Assembly (NCBI GenBank): GCA_022710245.1
Contig: JAKLHH010000021.1
Location: forward strand, 1-18,417
Direction of reading: 5' to 3'
Length of the DNA: 18,417 nt
DNA from: Myxococcota bacterium
GTDB taxonomy: Bacteria > Myxococcota > Polyangia > GCA-2747355 > JAKLHH01
The notes under the pieces are model-generated. The model saw only the letters and a list, made by a program, of their open reading frames with translations. It did no database searches and was not told the DNA's origin. The translations under genes were made by a program, and so were the position numbers. Of the stretch, positions 1 to 7,061 are shown piece by piece (within the stretch, counting starts at the first letter, position 1; every line of letters starts with the position of its first letter).

Positions 1-1082
1 CGATCGAGCGGCAGGTGCAGCCGGGAGAGGAGCAGGCTCACCGCGCCCTTCTTGCTGAAGCCGGCGAGCTCGGCCTGCAGGCGGAGCAGCTCGTCGCCGT
101 TCAGCCGCACGCGGAGCTGCTTGAGGCCCGCCTTCTGGTCGGGCAGCGACGCGTGCGCGGCGAGCTCCACCCCGAGCTTGACCGGCGCCACCGGCCAGGG
201 GGCCTTCAGCTCCGCGGAGGCGAGCTCGAGCCCGAGGTCGACGGCGGCCCGCGCCGCGTGCACGTCGTCGGCGGCCACGTCGAGAGAGAGCCGGGTGACG
301 AAGCGGCCGCCGAGGTCGGGCCCGCCGGCCTGGCCGCGCTTCAGCAGCTCGAGGTTCGGCTGCCCCGGCCGCGGCTCCTCGAGCCGCACCGCCAGGTCGA
401 GGTGGCTGGCGAGGCGGCTGTACATCCCGCTCACGCCGAGGTGGAGCCCGTCGAGCAGCACGCGCTGCGCGCCGTCGTCGAGGAAGGCGCCGACGCTGAT
501 CACGGAGACGCGCTCCAGGCGGACGCGGAGGTTCGAGGGCTGGCTGGGCTCCTCCGGCTTCGGCTTGGACTTCGGCAGGCCGTCGAGGAAGGCGAGCCAG
601 TTGAGCTTGCCGCCGCGCTGCTCGACGCGCGCCCGCGGCCGCTCGACCAGCACCTGGAGCACGCGGAGCTCGCCCTGGGTGATGCGGGAGAGGTCCCAGC
701 GCACGGCGAGGCGCTTGAGGGTGAAGAGCGGCCGGCGGTAGCCCTCCGGCGGGCCGAGCCAGAGGTCGCGGAGCTCGAGGTGCGAGAGCGGGGCGAGCTC
801 GAGGTGGCCGATGGCGAGGTTCGGGTGCCCGAGCACGCGGCGGCCGATGATCACCGCCGCCTGGCGCAGGAGGTCGGAGGGCGGGAAGAGGGCGAAGCAG
901 AGGACGCCGCCCAGGACGCCGATCGCCAGGACCAGGACCACGCGCAGCACCCGGAGCGGCCAGAGCCATCTCCGGCCCCGCGGTCGCGGTCTCATCCCCG
1001 AGCGTCCCGCGGCGGCGCCAGGACCGGGGTCCTTGCCAGGCTGCTGCTGCGGGGGCGCGGGGTTGGAGGTCGAGGTCGTCAT
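1..1082 (-). CDS. AsmA/TamB-like membrane-anchored protein, C-terminus cut off by window edge
   Basis: Reading the minus strand from an ATG at 1082 gives at least 360 codons without a stop, and the frame runs off the left edge. Residues 1-38 are a Pro/Gly- and Arg-rich cytoplasmic tail. Residues 41-67 form one hydrophobic segment (WPLRVLRVVLVLAIGVLGG...). The part after it repeatedly alternates LxLRDLWLGPP, LAVRWDLSRI and LRVLQVLVERPRARV-type strands. This is the pattern of the AsmA/TamB/DUF748 family: an inner-membrane anchor followed by a long periplasmic beta-rich domain. AsmA-like proteins take part in lipid or outer-membrane transport between membranes, but the substrate here is unknown. 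The phrase GGKLNWLAFLDGLPK is typical of the AsmA N-terminal region. The ribosome site is weak (AAGG just upstream). A type II secretion GspN protein is a less likely alternative. The antisense frames over this region are low-complexity shadows. Confidence 0.72.
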   Translation of the reverse strand, partial: MTTSTSNPAPPQQQPGKDPGPGAAAGRSGMRPRPRGRRWLWPLRVLRVVLVLAIGVLGGVLCFALFPPSDLLRQAAVIIGRRVLGHPNLAIGHLELAPLSHLELRDLWLGPPEGYRRPLFTLKRLAVRWDLSRITQGELRVLQVLVERPRARVEQRGGKLNWLAFLDGLPKSKPKPEEPSQPSNLRVRLERVSVISVGAFLDDGAQRVLLDGLHLGVSGMYSRLASHLDLAVRLEEPRPGQPNLELLKRGQAGGPDLGGRFVTRLSLDVAADDVHAARAAVDLGLELASAELKAPWPVAPVKLGVELAAHASLPDQKAGLKQLRVRLNGDELLRLQAELAGFSKKGAVSLLLSRLHLPLD

Positions 1083-1098
1083 CGCCTTGGGCGGTGAC

Positions 1099-1127
1099 AC
1101 TATAGCGAAGGGCAGGCTTCGATCCAA
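1099..1127 (-). promoter_or_regulatory. Putative sigma70-type promoter of the AsmA-like gene
   Basis: On the minus strand TTGGAT (1122-1127) is followed after exactly 17 bases by TATAGT (1099-1104), which matches the -10 consensus at 5 of 6 positions. The -35 matches only 3 of 6. Transcription would start near 1092, about ten bases before the ATG, so the leader would be very short. Confidence 0.4.
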
Positions 1128-1338
1128 ACCTCCTCGCGCCGCGGCAGGCAGGCGCCGATCACAGATGAATAAGCCCCTCGTCCGCGCCGTCGTAGCTGCG
1201 GGCGCTGCGTGTGCGGGCATGTGACCCCACGCACGCGGGCGCCAGGCGGAGCACGCCACGAGGACGTTGAAGGTTTCCTCATGCCGCGTTACCGTTGGGC
1301 GACCCTGCAACTTGACTAGCCTCAGAAGGGAGGACCCG
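1128..1338. other. Divergent intergenic region with a bulged hairpin and a weak promoter
   Basis: This spacer separates the AsmA-like gene from the metallopeptidase gene. It contains TGCGTG (1206-1211) facing CACGCA (1228-1233). GGG (1215-1217) and CCC (1225-1227) lie inside, giving a nine-pair stem with a three-base bulge and no T-run after it. A possible plus-strand promoter is TTGAAG (1267-1272), 17 bases, then TACCGT (1290-1295), which matches consensus weakly. I see no convincing gene here. Confidence 0.3.
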
Positions 1339-3042
1339 ATGCGGTTTCGATCTCTCAGAGCGCTCTCGACCCTCGCCCTCGGCCTCGTGCTGGTGGCCGC
1401 GGCCTGCGACACCAAGAACGGCAACGGCGACGGCGGCGCCAGAAGCGAGCTCGGCGGCAACAACGAGATGTCCACGCCTGTCCCGGACATCGCGCCGATC
1501 CCGGACGGTCTCATCTTCTTCAAGAAGGCCGGCGAGAGCGCCGACGCCGACTTCGCGACGGGCAAGGAGTTCCTGGTCGTCCCCTACTCGGTCTCCGACG
1601 AGGCCGCTGACGCCATCGCCTTCGACGTGAAGCTCACCAGCGCCGCCGCCGACCCGGGCATCGGCTCCTCGGCCTCGCCGCTGATCACCCCGCGCCGGCC
1701 CCTGCGCGAGACCAACCCCGCGCTCTGGGCGCGCTGGCAGCGGCGCCTCGCGGTCGAGGCGTGGAGCCGGAGCGTGATGGAGCTCTCCGCGAAGAAGAAG
1801 GTCGGCCCCCACCCGGCGCTCTCCAAGCAGCTCGCCGGGGCGACCTGCAAGAAGTCGGGCGAGTGCGACCCGACCGAGGTCTGCAGCGCCGGCAAGTGCA
1901 CGACGACCCTCAGCGTCAAGGTGGGGAACTTCGCCAAGTCGGTGACGACCATCGACGTCGACGTGAAGAAGAGGGGCGAGAAGGCCGCTGTCCTCGTCGA
2001 CAAGGGCGACACGGTGAGCTCGGCCAACATCGACGCCATCCTCGACAAGTTCGAGAAGGTGATTCACGTGCGCGACACCGCGCTCTTCGGCGACCCCGAG
2101 CTGAAGGCGGGCGCCGGCGTCCGCTCCTCGGACCGCAACGGCGACGGCATCGTCTGGCTGGTGCTGACGAGCAAGGTCCAGGACAAGAAGGCGGTCGGCT
2201 TCTTCGACTCGAACGACTTCACCGAGGACGCCAAGTCGAACCAGGCCGACATCCTCTACATCGACTCGGCCGCCAAGGTCGACGACACCTACGCGATCCT
2301 GGCGCACGAGTTCCAGCACCTCCTCAACTACAGCTCCAAGGTCTACAAGGCCAAGCAGAACAGCGGGCAGGGCGCGCTCGAGGCGCTCTGGCTCGACGAG
2401 GGCCAGGCCCACTTCGCCGAGGACGCCTGCGGCTACGGCGGCGAGAACGTGACCCTGCTCAACCAGGAGGTCTTCGCCAACTTCAGCGAGACCGCGATGA
2501 TGACCACCAGCAAGGACACGCTCACCATGCGCGGGCTGGCGATGACCTACGTTCGCTACCTCTTCGAGCAGAAGGGCGGGGTCACCTACGAGGCGGGCGG
2601 CGGGATCAAGGACGCGGGCGGCGCCGCCTTCCTGCAGGCGCTCCACACCTCGGAGAAGCAGGGCACCGCCGAGATCAGCGCGCTCGCCGCGCCGTTCACC
2701 GACTACAAGAACGCCTTCGACAACTGGGTCGCCGCCGTCTCCCTCGACGGGCGCGGCATCACCAACCACACGCGCTTCACCTTCCGCGACCTGATCGACG
2801 ACCCGATCACGGGCAACAAGATCGGCCTCAAGATCCGCGGCACCCGCAAGGACAACACCGGCGCTGAGGTGAAGCTGGAGGGGCCGATCGAGGACGCCAT
2901 CAGCGCCGACAAGAGCGGGACCATCCCCAACGCGACCGCGAAGTTCTACAAGCTCGCCGGCAAGACGGGGAAGGTCGGCGTCAAGGTGGAGAGCGCGGAC
3001 ACCAGCATCCGGTTCGTGCTGATCAAGACGCAGCAGCAGTAG
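1339..3042 (+). CDS. Zinc metallopeptidase lipoprotein, M30 (hyicolysin)-like
   Basis: 567 residues. The ATG at 1339 is preceded by AAGGGAGG at 1326-1333, so it is preferred over upstream in-frame starts. Residues 1-22 are a lipoprotein signal ending VAAA|C23, with Asp at +2. The zinc site is HEFQH at residues 323-327 (H323, E324, H327). A WLDEG motif follows with E354 as the probable third ligand, followed by AHFAEDACGYG. This spacing and sequence resemble the M30 hyicolysin peptidases. Residues 170-187 hold four cysteines in a CxxxxxCxxxxxCxxxxC pattern of the type common in myxobacterial surface proteins. A D-R-N-G-D-G-I stretch before the catalytic motif could bind calcium. The likely role is an envelope-tethered or surface protease. 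The substrate is unknown. The gene is followed by a triplicated hairpin repeat and two small exported-protein genes. Confidence 0.78.
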   Translation: MRFRSLRALSTLALGLVLVAAACDTKNGNGDGGARSELGGNNEMSTPVPDIAPIPDGLIFFKKAGESADADFATGKEFLVVPYSVSDEAADAIAFDVKLTSAAADPGIGSSASPLITPRRPLRETNPALWARWQRRLAVEAWSRSVMELSAKKKVGPHPALSKQLAGATCKKSGECDPTEVCSAGKCTTTLSVKVGNFAKSVTTIDVDVKKRGEKAAVLVDKGDTVSSANIDAILDKFEKVIHVRDTALFGDPELKAGAGVRSSDRNGDGIVWLVLTSKVQDKKAVGFFDSNDFTEDAKSNQADILYIDSAAKVDDTYAILAHEFQHLLNYSSKVYKAKQNSGQGALEALWLDEGQAHFAEDACGYGGENVTLLNQEVFANFSETAMMTTSKDTLTMRGLAMTYVRYLFEQKGGVTYEAGGGIKDAGGAAFLQALHTSEKQGTAEISALAAPFTDYKNAFDNWVAAVSLDGRGITNHTRFTFRDLIDDPITGNKIGLKIRGTRKDNTGAEVKLEGPIEDAISADKSGTIPNATAKFYKLAGKTGKVGVKVESADTSIRFVLIKTQQQ

Positions 3043-3064
3043 CTCCGGCGCGACCAACACTCTG

Positions 3065-3182
3065 GAGTCTGATGCTCTGCCGCCTCCGGGGCGGCAACCG
3101 CTGCCGAGTTTGATGCTCTGCCGCCTCCGGGGCGGCAACCGCTGCCGAGTTTGATGCTCTGCCGCCTCCGGGGCGGCAACCG
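3065..3182 (+). repeat. Three tandem 41-bp repeats, each with a 7-bp hairpin
   Basis: Copies start at 3065, 3106 and 3147. The third is cut off after about 36 bases. The copies are almost identical; the first has GAGTCTGATG where the others have GAGTTTGATG. Each contains TGCCGCC and GGCGGCA separated by five bases, so three identical stem-loops stand in a row. They lie between the metallopeptidase stop (3042) and the ribosome site of the next gene (3188-3193), inside a likely transcript. There is no T-run, so they do not look like classical terminators. No spacers separate the copies, so this is not a CRISPR array. Confidence 0.9.
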
Positions 3183-3199
3183 CAACGCAGGAGGCGGCC

Positions 3200-3721
3200 A
3201 TGCGCTCCCACAAGCTGATCGCGTGTCTCGGGTTACTCGTCGGCGGGCTCGTCCTCGCGCCCGCCGCGCAGGCGAAGAAGGTGGAGGTCAGCAAGGAGGG
3301 CAAGATCCTCGTCGTGCGCGGGAGCAGCGGCGGCGAGCCACAGCTCACCGCCGAGGGAGGCGACCGCTTCCTGCTCGTCGGCGCGCTGCGCGAGGAGCTG
3401 CTCCGCCTCGACGGGCACAAGCTCAAGGTCTGGGGGAGCGAGGGCGCGAAGAAGCTGGAGATGCCCACGCTCGCGGTGAGCCGCTACGACCTCGTCGAGA
3501 CCGGCGGCAAGCGCCCCCACGTCGGTCAGCTGCGCAAGCGCGGCGAAGGCCTCGCGCTCGAGCGCGGCAAGGAGGGGGCGTTCACGCTCAAGGGCAACAA
3601 GGCGTTCCTCGAGGTGCTCGAGAAGCGCGTCGGCTGCAAGGTCTGGGTCGTCGGAGAGCTCGAGGGCAAGACCCTGCAGGCGTTCAAGTTCGGATGGATC
3701 AGCTGTCCCAACAATCCATGA
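3200..3721 (+). CDS. Small exported protein of unknown function
   Basis: 173 residues, starting at an ATG seven bases after a strong AGGAGG (3188-3193). Residues 1-25 are a Sec signal with an h-region LIACLGLLVGGLVLAP and an AQA cleavage site. The mature protein begins KKVEVSKEGKILVVRG and is rich in Lys, Gly and beta-prone stretches. It has two cysteines near the C-terminus (GCKVWVV and ISCPNNP), which could form a disulfide. I recognise no family. It sits downstream of the 41-bp repeats and only 14 bases before the next small exported-protein gene, so the two are probably co-transcribed. The periplasm is the likely location. Confidence 0.75.
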   Translation: MRSHKLIACLGLLVGGLVLAPAAQAKKVEVSKEGKILVVRGSSGGEPQLTAEGGDRFLLVGALREELLRLDGHKLKVWGSEGAKKLEMPTLAVSRYDLVETGGKRPHVGQLRKRGEGLALERGKEGAFTLKGNKAFLEVLEKRVGCKVWVVGELEGKTLQAFKFGWISCPNNP

Positions 3722-3735
3722 AAGGAGAGTCGAAC

Positions 3736-4206
3736 ATGAGACGGACCCTGTCTCTCGCCGTGGTGCTCAGCCTGCCCTTCCTCGCCCTCGGGGTGAGGGC
3801 CGAGGATCCCTTCGCGGCCGGCGCGGACGCGCTGGCGGTGAAGGACTCCGACGGGAGCTCCTCGCTCCGCGCCAAGCTGAAGCTGGCCAAGCTCGAGCCG
3901 GACATGATGAACGTGCAGGTCACCGCGCTCGATGACTCGAAGTTCCCGAACTGCGTCTTCGGCGCCAAGGTGCTGACCTCGCCCGAGTCGAAGGACAAGG
4001 AGTTCAAGCTGATCGCCCGCGGCAAGACCTACAACTTCGCGCCAGTCCTCAAGCTGAAGAAGAAGGTCGTCGACCTCAAGGACGAGATGACCCAGAATAA
4101 CCTCGGCGCCTGCTACTACCCGCCGGGGACCAAGCTGGTCGTCAAGGTCAAGGGCGTCGACCTCAAGGCGAAGGTCTTCAACGCGGCCGCGATCTACCTG
4201 AAGTAG
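3736..4206 (+). CDS. Small exported protein of unknown function
   Basis: 156 residues. The ATG at 3736 follows AAAGGAGAG (3721-3729), which begins at the last base of the previous stop codon. The frame is open further upstream in the region of the preceding gene, but codon character, the ribosome site and the signal peptide all support this start. Residues 1-22 are a Sec signal (RTLSLAVVLSLPFLALGVRA). The mature part is Lys-rich with alternating strands (LKLAKLEP, VTALDDSKFPNC, KTYNFAPVLKLKKKVV) and has two cysteines (PNCVF, GACYY). No family is recognised. Both small proteins look periplasmic and may share a transcript with the metallopeptidase. Confidence 0.74.
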   Translation: MRRTLSLAVVLSLPFLALGVRAEDPFAAGADALAVKDSDGSSSLRAKLKLAKLEPDMMNVQVTALDDSKFPNCVFGAKVLTSPESKDKEFKLIARGKTYNFAPVLKLKKKVVDLKDEMTQNNLGACYYPPGTKLVVKVKGVDLKAKVFNAAAIYLK

Positions 4207-4261
4207 TCTCCGCTCCCGCTCCCCCTCGCTGCTCACCTCGCACCTTCGGTCCCGCGCTGCC

Positions 4262-5392
4262 TCACGGCAGCGGCGCCTGCGCCACGACGCCCGCGCTGCC
4301 GTCGTAGCCGACGACGTAGACCTTGCCGCCGCCGCCGGAGACGGCCCTGAAGTTGGTCGAGAGGCCGGCCGGCCACATGTGGAGCATGTGCCGCGTGCTC
4401 GAACCGGAGACCCAGACTACGTGGCCATCAGCGCTGGTGAAGAAGAACGGGTCCACGCTCGCGCCCCAGACGCCCGTGATGGCGGAGAGCCCCGAGGTGT
4501 ACGTCAGGGTGGACAGCCAGGAGCCGGCGTAGCGCTCGGCGATCACCCCCTGAGTGCCGCCGCCGACGGCGACCAGCGAGTCGCCGTCCCAGGCGCAGAT
4601 CCCCATGCCCGGCGCCGGGAGGTTCTTCAGCCAGGTCGCGTTTCCAGCGTCGTACTGGCAGATGTCCTGCGCCTCCGTGACGGTGAAGAGGCGCAGCCCC
4701 TTGGAGCTCTCGACCCCGTAGAGGGCGGAGAAGCTCGCCGACGCGCCGAAGCAGGTGCTGCTCCCGGTCCCCTTGAGCACCGTCTGGCCGGTGCCGAGGT
4801 CGATCAACACACCCTTGGTGCCAGCGGCGTAGAAGGTCGAGCTGCTGGCCCAGACCGCGCGCAGGTCCGGGGAGCCGGGCACGCTCTGCTCCGACCAGCC
4901 GCTCGACTTGCAGGCCTTGACCCCGTTGCCGACGGCGCAGACGTCGCTCGCGTGGCCGGCGATGCCGCGCCAGAGCTGCCCGCTGCCGAAGGTCAAACCG
5001 GAGAGGTCGGAGATGACGCCCTGGCCCGCCACCCAGAGCTGGCCCGTCGGGCTCACCCAGACGGCGTGGAGCGGGCTCGGCTGGGTCTGCACCGTCCACT
5101 TGATGGTTGGGTAGACGTCCGGGCCGAGGATGAGGTCCCTGGCGCCGAGGTCCCCGGCGCCGAGGTCCTTCCCGGCGAGCTCGGTGCTCGCGCGATCGTG
5201 CGCCCCGTCGGTCGCCGGAGCGTCGGCCGGGGCGTCGCGCCCTTCGCCATCGGCGCCCGGTCGTTCGACGGCGCTGTCGGACCGAGTCACCGGGCTGGCG
5301 GTGAAGGTGAGGAGCCCGTGACATCCGGTGAGAGCGACGACCAGCGCGAGCGGCACCCGGGACACCGCTCCATCGTAGCATGATCGTCGCAC
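4262..5392 (-). CDS. Lipoprotein with beta-propeller-type repeats
   Basis: Up to 376 residues. The longest frame starts at a GTG at 5392 with no visible ribosome site. A GTG at 5365 would give a compact lipoprotein signal (SRVPLALVVALTGC) but its GGAG is too close, so the start is uncertain. After the lipobox comes an Asp/Ala/Gly-rich linker with a short repeat, then a domain with at least four related strands: LHAVWVSPTGQLWVAGQG, LRAVWASSSTFYAAGTKG, ITGVWGASVDPFFFTSADG and FRAVSGGGGKVYVVG. This L-x-x-V-W-x-S pattern is the repeat of beta-propeller proteins frequent in myxobacteria. Six or so cysteines could form disulfides. The gene is 37 bases downstream of a Ser/Thr kinase on the same strand and may be in its operon. 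The ligand is unknown. Confidence 0.72.
   Translation of the reverse strand: MRRSCYDGAVSRVPLALVVALTGCHGLLTFTASPVTRSDSAVERPGADGEGRDAPADAPATDGAHDRASTELAGKDLGAGDLGARDLILGPDVYPTIKWTVQTQPSPLHAVWVSPTGQLWVAGQGVISDLSGLTFGSGQLWRGIAGHASDVCAVGNGVKACKSSGWSEQSVPGSPDLRAVWASSSTFYAAGTKGVLIDLGTGQTVLKGTGSSTCFGASASFSALYGVESSKGLRLFTVTEAQDICQYDAGNATWLKNLPAPGMGICAWDGDSLVAVGGGTQGVIAERYAGSWLSTLTYTSGLSAITGVWGASVDPFFFTSADGHVVWVSGSSTRHMLHMWPAGLSTNFRAVSGGGGKVYVVGYDGSAGVVAQAPLP
5133..5177 (-). repeat. 15-bp tandem repeat in the lipoprotein linker
   Basis: AGGTCC recurs at 5133, 5148 and 5163 with a 15-bp period and near-identical intervening sequence. It encodes successive GKDLG/AGDLG/ARDLI pentapeptides on the minus strand, directly before the propeller domain. 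It probably forms a flexible stalk. Confidence 0.7.
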
Positions 5393-5429
5393 CGTTCGTC
5401 GCCCGTTCAGTTGCTCCCCGCGTCGACGC

Positions 5430-6965
5430 TCAGAGCGGCTGATCGAACCGCGCGCAGAAGGCCCTCACGCCTCGCCGGTGCGGCGCCAGGACCTGCCGCA
5501 GCATCGCCTTGGCGTTGCCGAGATCGTGCTTGCCGCAATACGCCGAGGCCCTGAGCGCGAAGACCTGCGAGGAGGCGCTCGCGTCGTCCTTGCAGGCGTA
5601 GAGAGCGCGCGCGGAGCGCCGGAGCGCCTCGTCGAAGTCCCCGCTCGACAGCGCCGCGCGAGCGGCCTCGAGGTCGGGGTTGTGCACCGGCGCCTCGGCC
5701 CGGGGTGCCCTCCGCGGAGGCTTCGCGCCCGGCGCCGGGCGGGGGGTCTCGGGTCCCCTCGCGTCGAGGGGCGAGCGTCCGTCGGGCGAGCGTCCGTCGG
5801 GTGGGCGTCCGTCGGGTGGGCGTCCGTCGGGTGGGCGTCCGTCGAGGGAGCGTCCGTCGGGTGGGCGTCGGTCAGGCGAGCGTCCGTCCGAGGCGGGGGC
5901 TCCCGCGTCCGCCCGCCCCGCGGAGCCGCCCGGCCCGGGCCCCTGGCTCCACCAGACCACCCCGCCGCCGGCCGCGAGCACCAGCACCAGCGGGCCCACG
6001 AGCCAGGGCCAGCGTCGGCGGGCCCGCGAGCTCGAGAGAGCGTGCGCGCCCTGACGCCGCGCACGGGTGGGCGTGGCCACCGTCACCGGGGCGTGCGTCT
6101 CGTCGGGCGGGTCGGCGGTCGGTGCCCCCATCACGGCGGCGAGGAAGGCGCCGATCTCGGGGTAGCGGCGGCGTGGGTCCTTGGCCATGCCGCGCTCGAT
6201 CGCGGCCGTGAGGTGCTCCGGCAGGTCCCGCCTCACCTGACGCAGCGACGGGGACTCCTCGTAGACGACCCGGTGGATCAGCTCGGCCATCGAGCGGCCC
6301 GTGAAGGCGCGCTGCCCGCTCAGCAGCTCGTAGCCGACCACGGCCAGCGCGAACTGGTCGGCGCGCCCGTCGACCTCCGCGCTGTGCCCGCCGGCCTGCT
6401 CGGGGGACATGTACGCCGGCGTCCCCAGCACGCTGTCGCTGCTGGTGACCAGCGTCGAGGCGCCCTGGATCTTGGAGATGCCGAAGTCGAGGACCTTGAC
6501 GCAGAGCTCGTCGCCGGCCACCGCGGGCCGCCAGGTGAGGAAGATGTTCGACGGGTTCAGGTCGCGATGCACGACGCCGGCCCCGTGCGCAGCCTGCAGC
6601 GCCGAGGCGACCTGCGCGAGGATCGAGAGCGTCTCCTCGACGGAGAGCGGTCCCTTGGCGAGCCGCTGCCGCAGGGTCATCCCCTCGAGCAGCTCCATCA
6701 CCAGGTAGGCCCGCCCGTCGGGCAGGACGTTGTAGTCGAGGACCTCGATGATGTGTGGATGACCGAGGCGTGAGGTGACCTCGGCTTCCCGCCGGAACCT
6801 GGCCAGCATCTCCGGGCTCTGCTCGAGACAGGAGTGCAGGAGCTTGATCGCCACCTCCTTGGGCAAGCGCAGGTGGCGTGCCCTCCACACCTCGCCCATG
6901 CCGCCGCGGCCGAGGAGCTCGAGCAGCTCGTAGCTGTCGCCAAGGATGGTGCCTGGGCTCGACAC
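5430..6965 (-). CDS. Transmembrane Ser/Thr protein kinase (Hanks type) with C-terminal TPR-like domain
   Basis: 511 residues. The GTG start at 6965 has GAGG (6976-6979) ten bases upstream. The kinase domain spans about 11-275: glycine loop GRGGMG (19-24), VAIK with K41, αC glutamate around E60, catalytic loop HRDLNPSN (133-140) with D135 and N140, DFG at 160-162, and SPE (188) in place of APE. The usual lysine after HRDL is Asn (N137). A basic juxtamembrane stretch precedes one membrane helix (about 319-339). Outside it is a Pro/Asp/Gly/Arg repeat (about 360-401) and a helical, TPR-like tail (about 420-511) with three Cys. This is the usual layout of myxobacterial sensor kinases, with an extracytoplasmic tail perhaps sensing an envelope signal. 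It is divergent from the lipoprotein gene at 7062. Confidence 0.93.
   Translation of the reverse strand: MSSPGTILGDSYELLELLGRGGMGEVWRARHLRLPKEVAIKLLHSCLEQSPEMLARFRREAEVTSRLGHPHIIEVLDYNVLPDGRAYLVMELLEGMTLRQRLAKGPLSVEETLSILAQVASALQAAHGAGVVHRDLNPSNIFLTWRPAVAGDELCVKVLDFGISKIQGASTLVTSSDSVLGTPAYMSPEQAGGHSAEVDGRADQFALAVVGYELLSGQRAFTGRSMAELIHRVVYEESPSLRQVRRDLPEHLTAAIERGMAKDPRRRYPEIGAFLAAVMGAPTADPPDETHAPVTVATPTRARRQGAHALSSSRARRRWPWLVGPLVLVLAAGGGVVWWSQGPGPGGSAGRADAGAPASDGRSPDRRPPDGRSLDGRPPDGRPPDGRPPDGRSPDGRSPLDARGPETPRPAPGAKPPRRAPRAEAPVHNPDLEAARAALSSGDFDEALRRSARALYACKDDASASSQVFALRASAYCGKHDLGNAKAMLRQVLAPHRRGVRAFCARFDQPL
5763..5888 (-). repeat. 15-bp tandem repeats encoding (P/S)PDGR in the kinase tail
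   Basis: About eight near-identical 15-bp units encode DGRSP/DGRPP/DGRSL pentapeptides just outside the predicted membrane helix. The unit length is a multiple of three, so changes in copy number would keep the frame and only alter stalk length. Confidence 0.85.
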
Positions 6966-7061
6966 GTCTTGCCCACCTCGCGTGGAAGGATCTCCACCGT
7001 CGCCATGGTATCATGCAGCGACCTCAGACGATGGTCCCGAGACCCGAGCCGGGAGGACCTG

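Noticed and set aside
15..1097. 360-codon plus-strand open frame at the left edge
   Set aside because: Composed of Arg/Glu/Ala/Leu-rich low complexity. The minus strand gives an AsmA-like protein with a membrane anchor.
1100..1282. 60-residue minus-strand frame
   Set aside because: Composition is Arg-rich shadow sequence and it overlaps the AsmA-like promoter.
3065..3182. CRISPR array
   Set aside because: The repeats are directly adjacent with no unique spacers, and no cas gene is near.
1279..3468. 729-codon open frame on the minus strand over the metallopeptidase gene
   Set aside because: The translation is low-complexity, without signal or domain. It is a shadow of high third-position GC; the plus-strand frame has a lipobox and a zinc motif.
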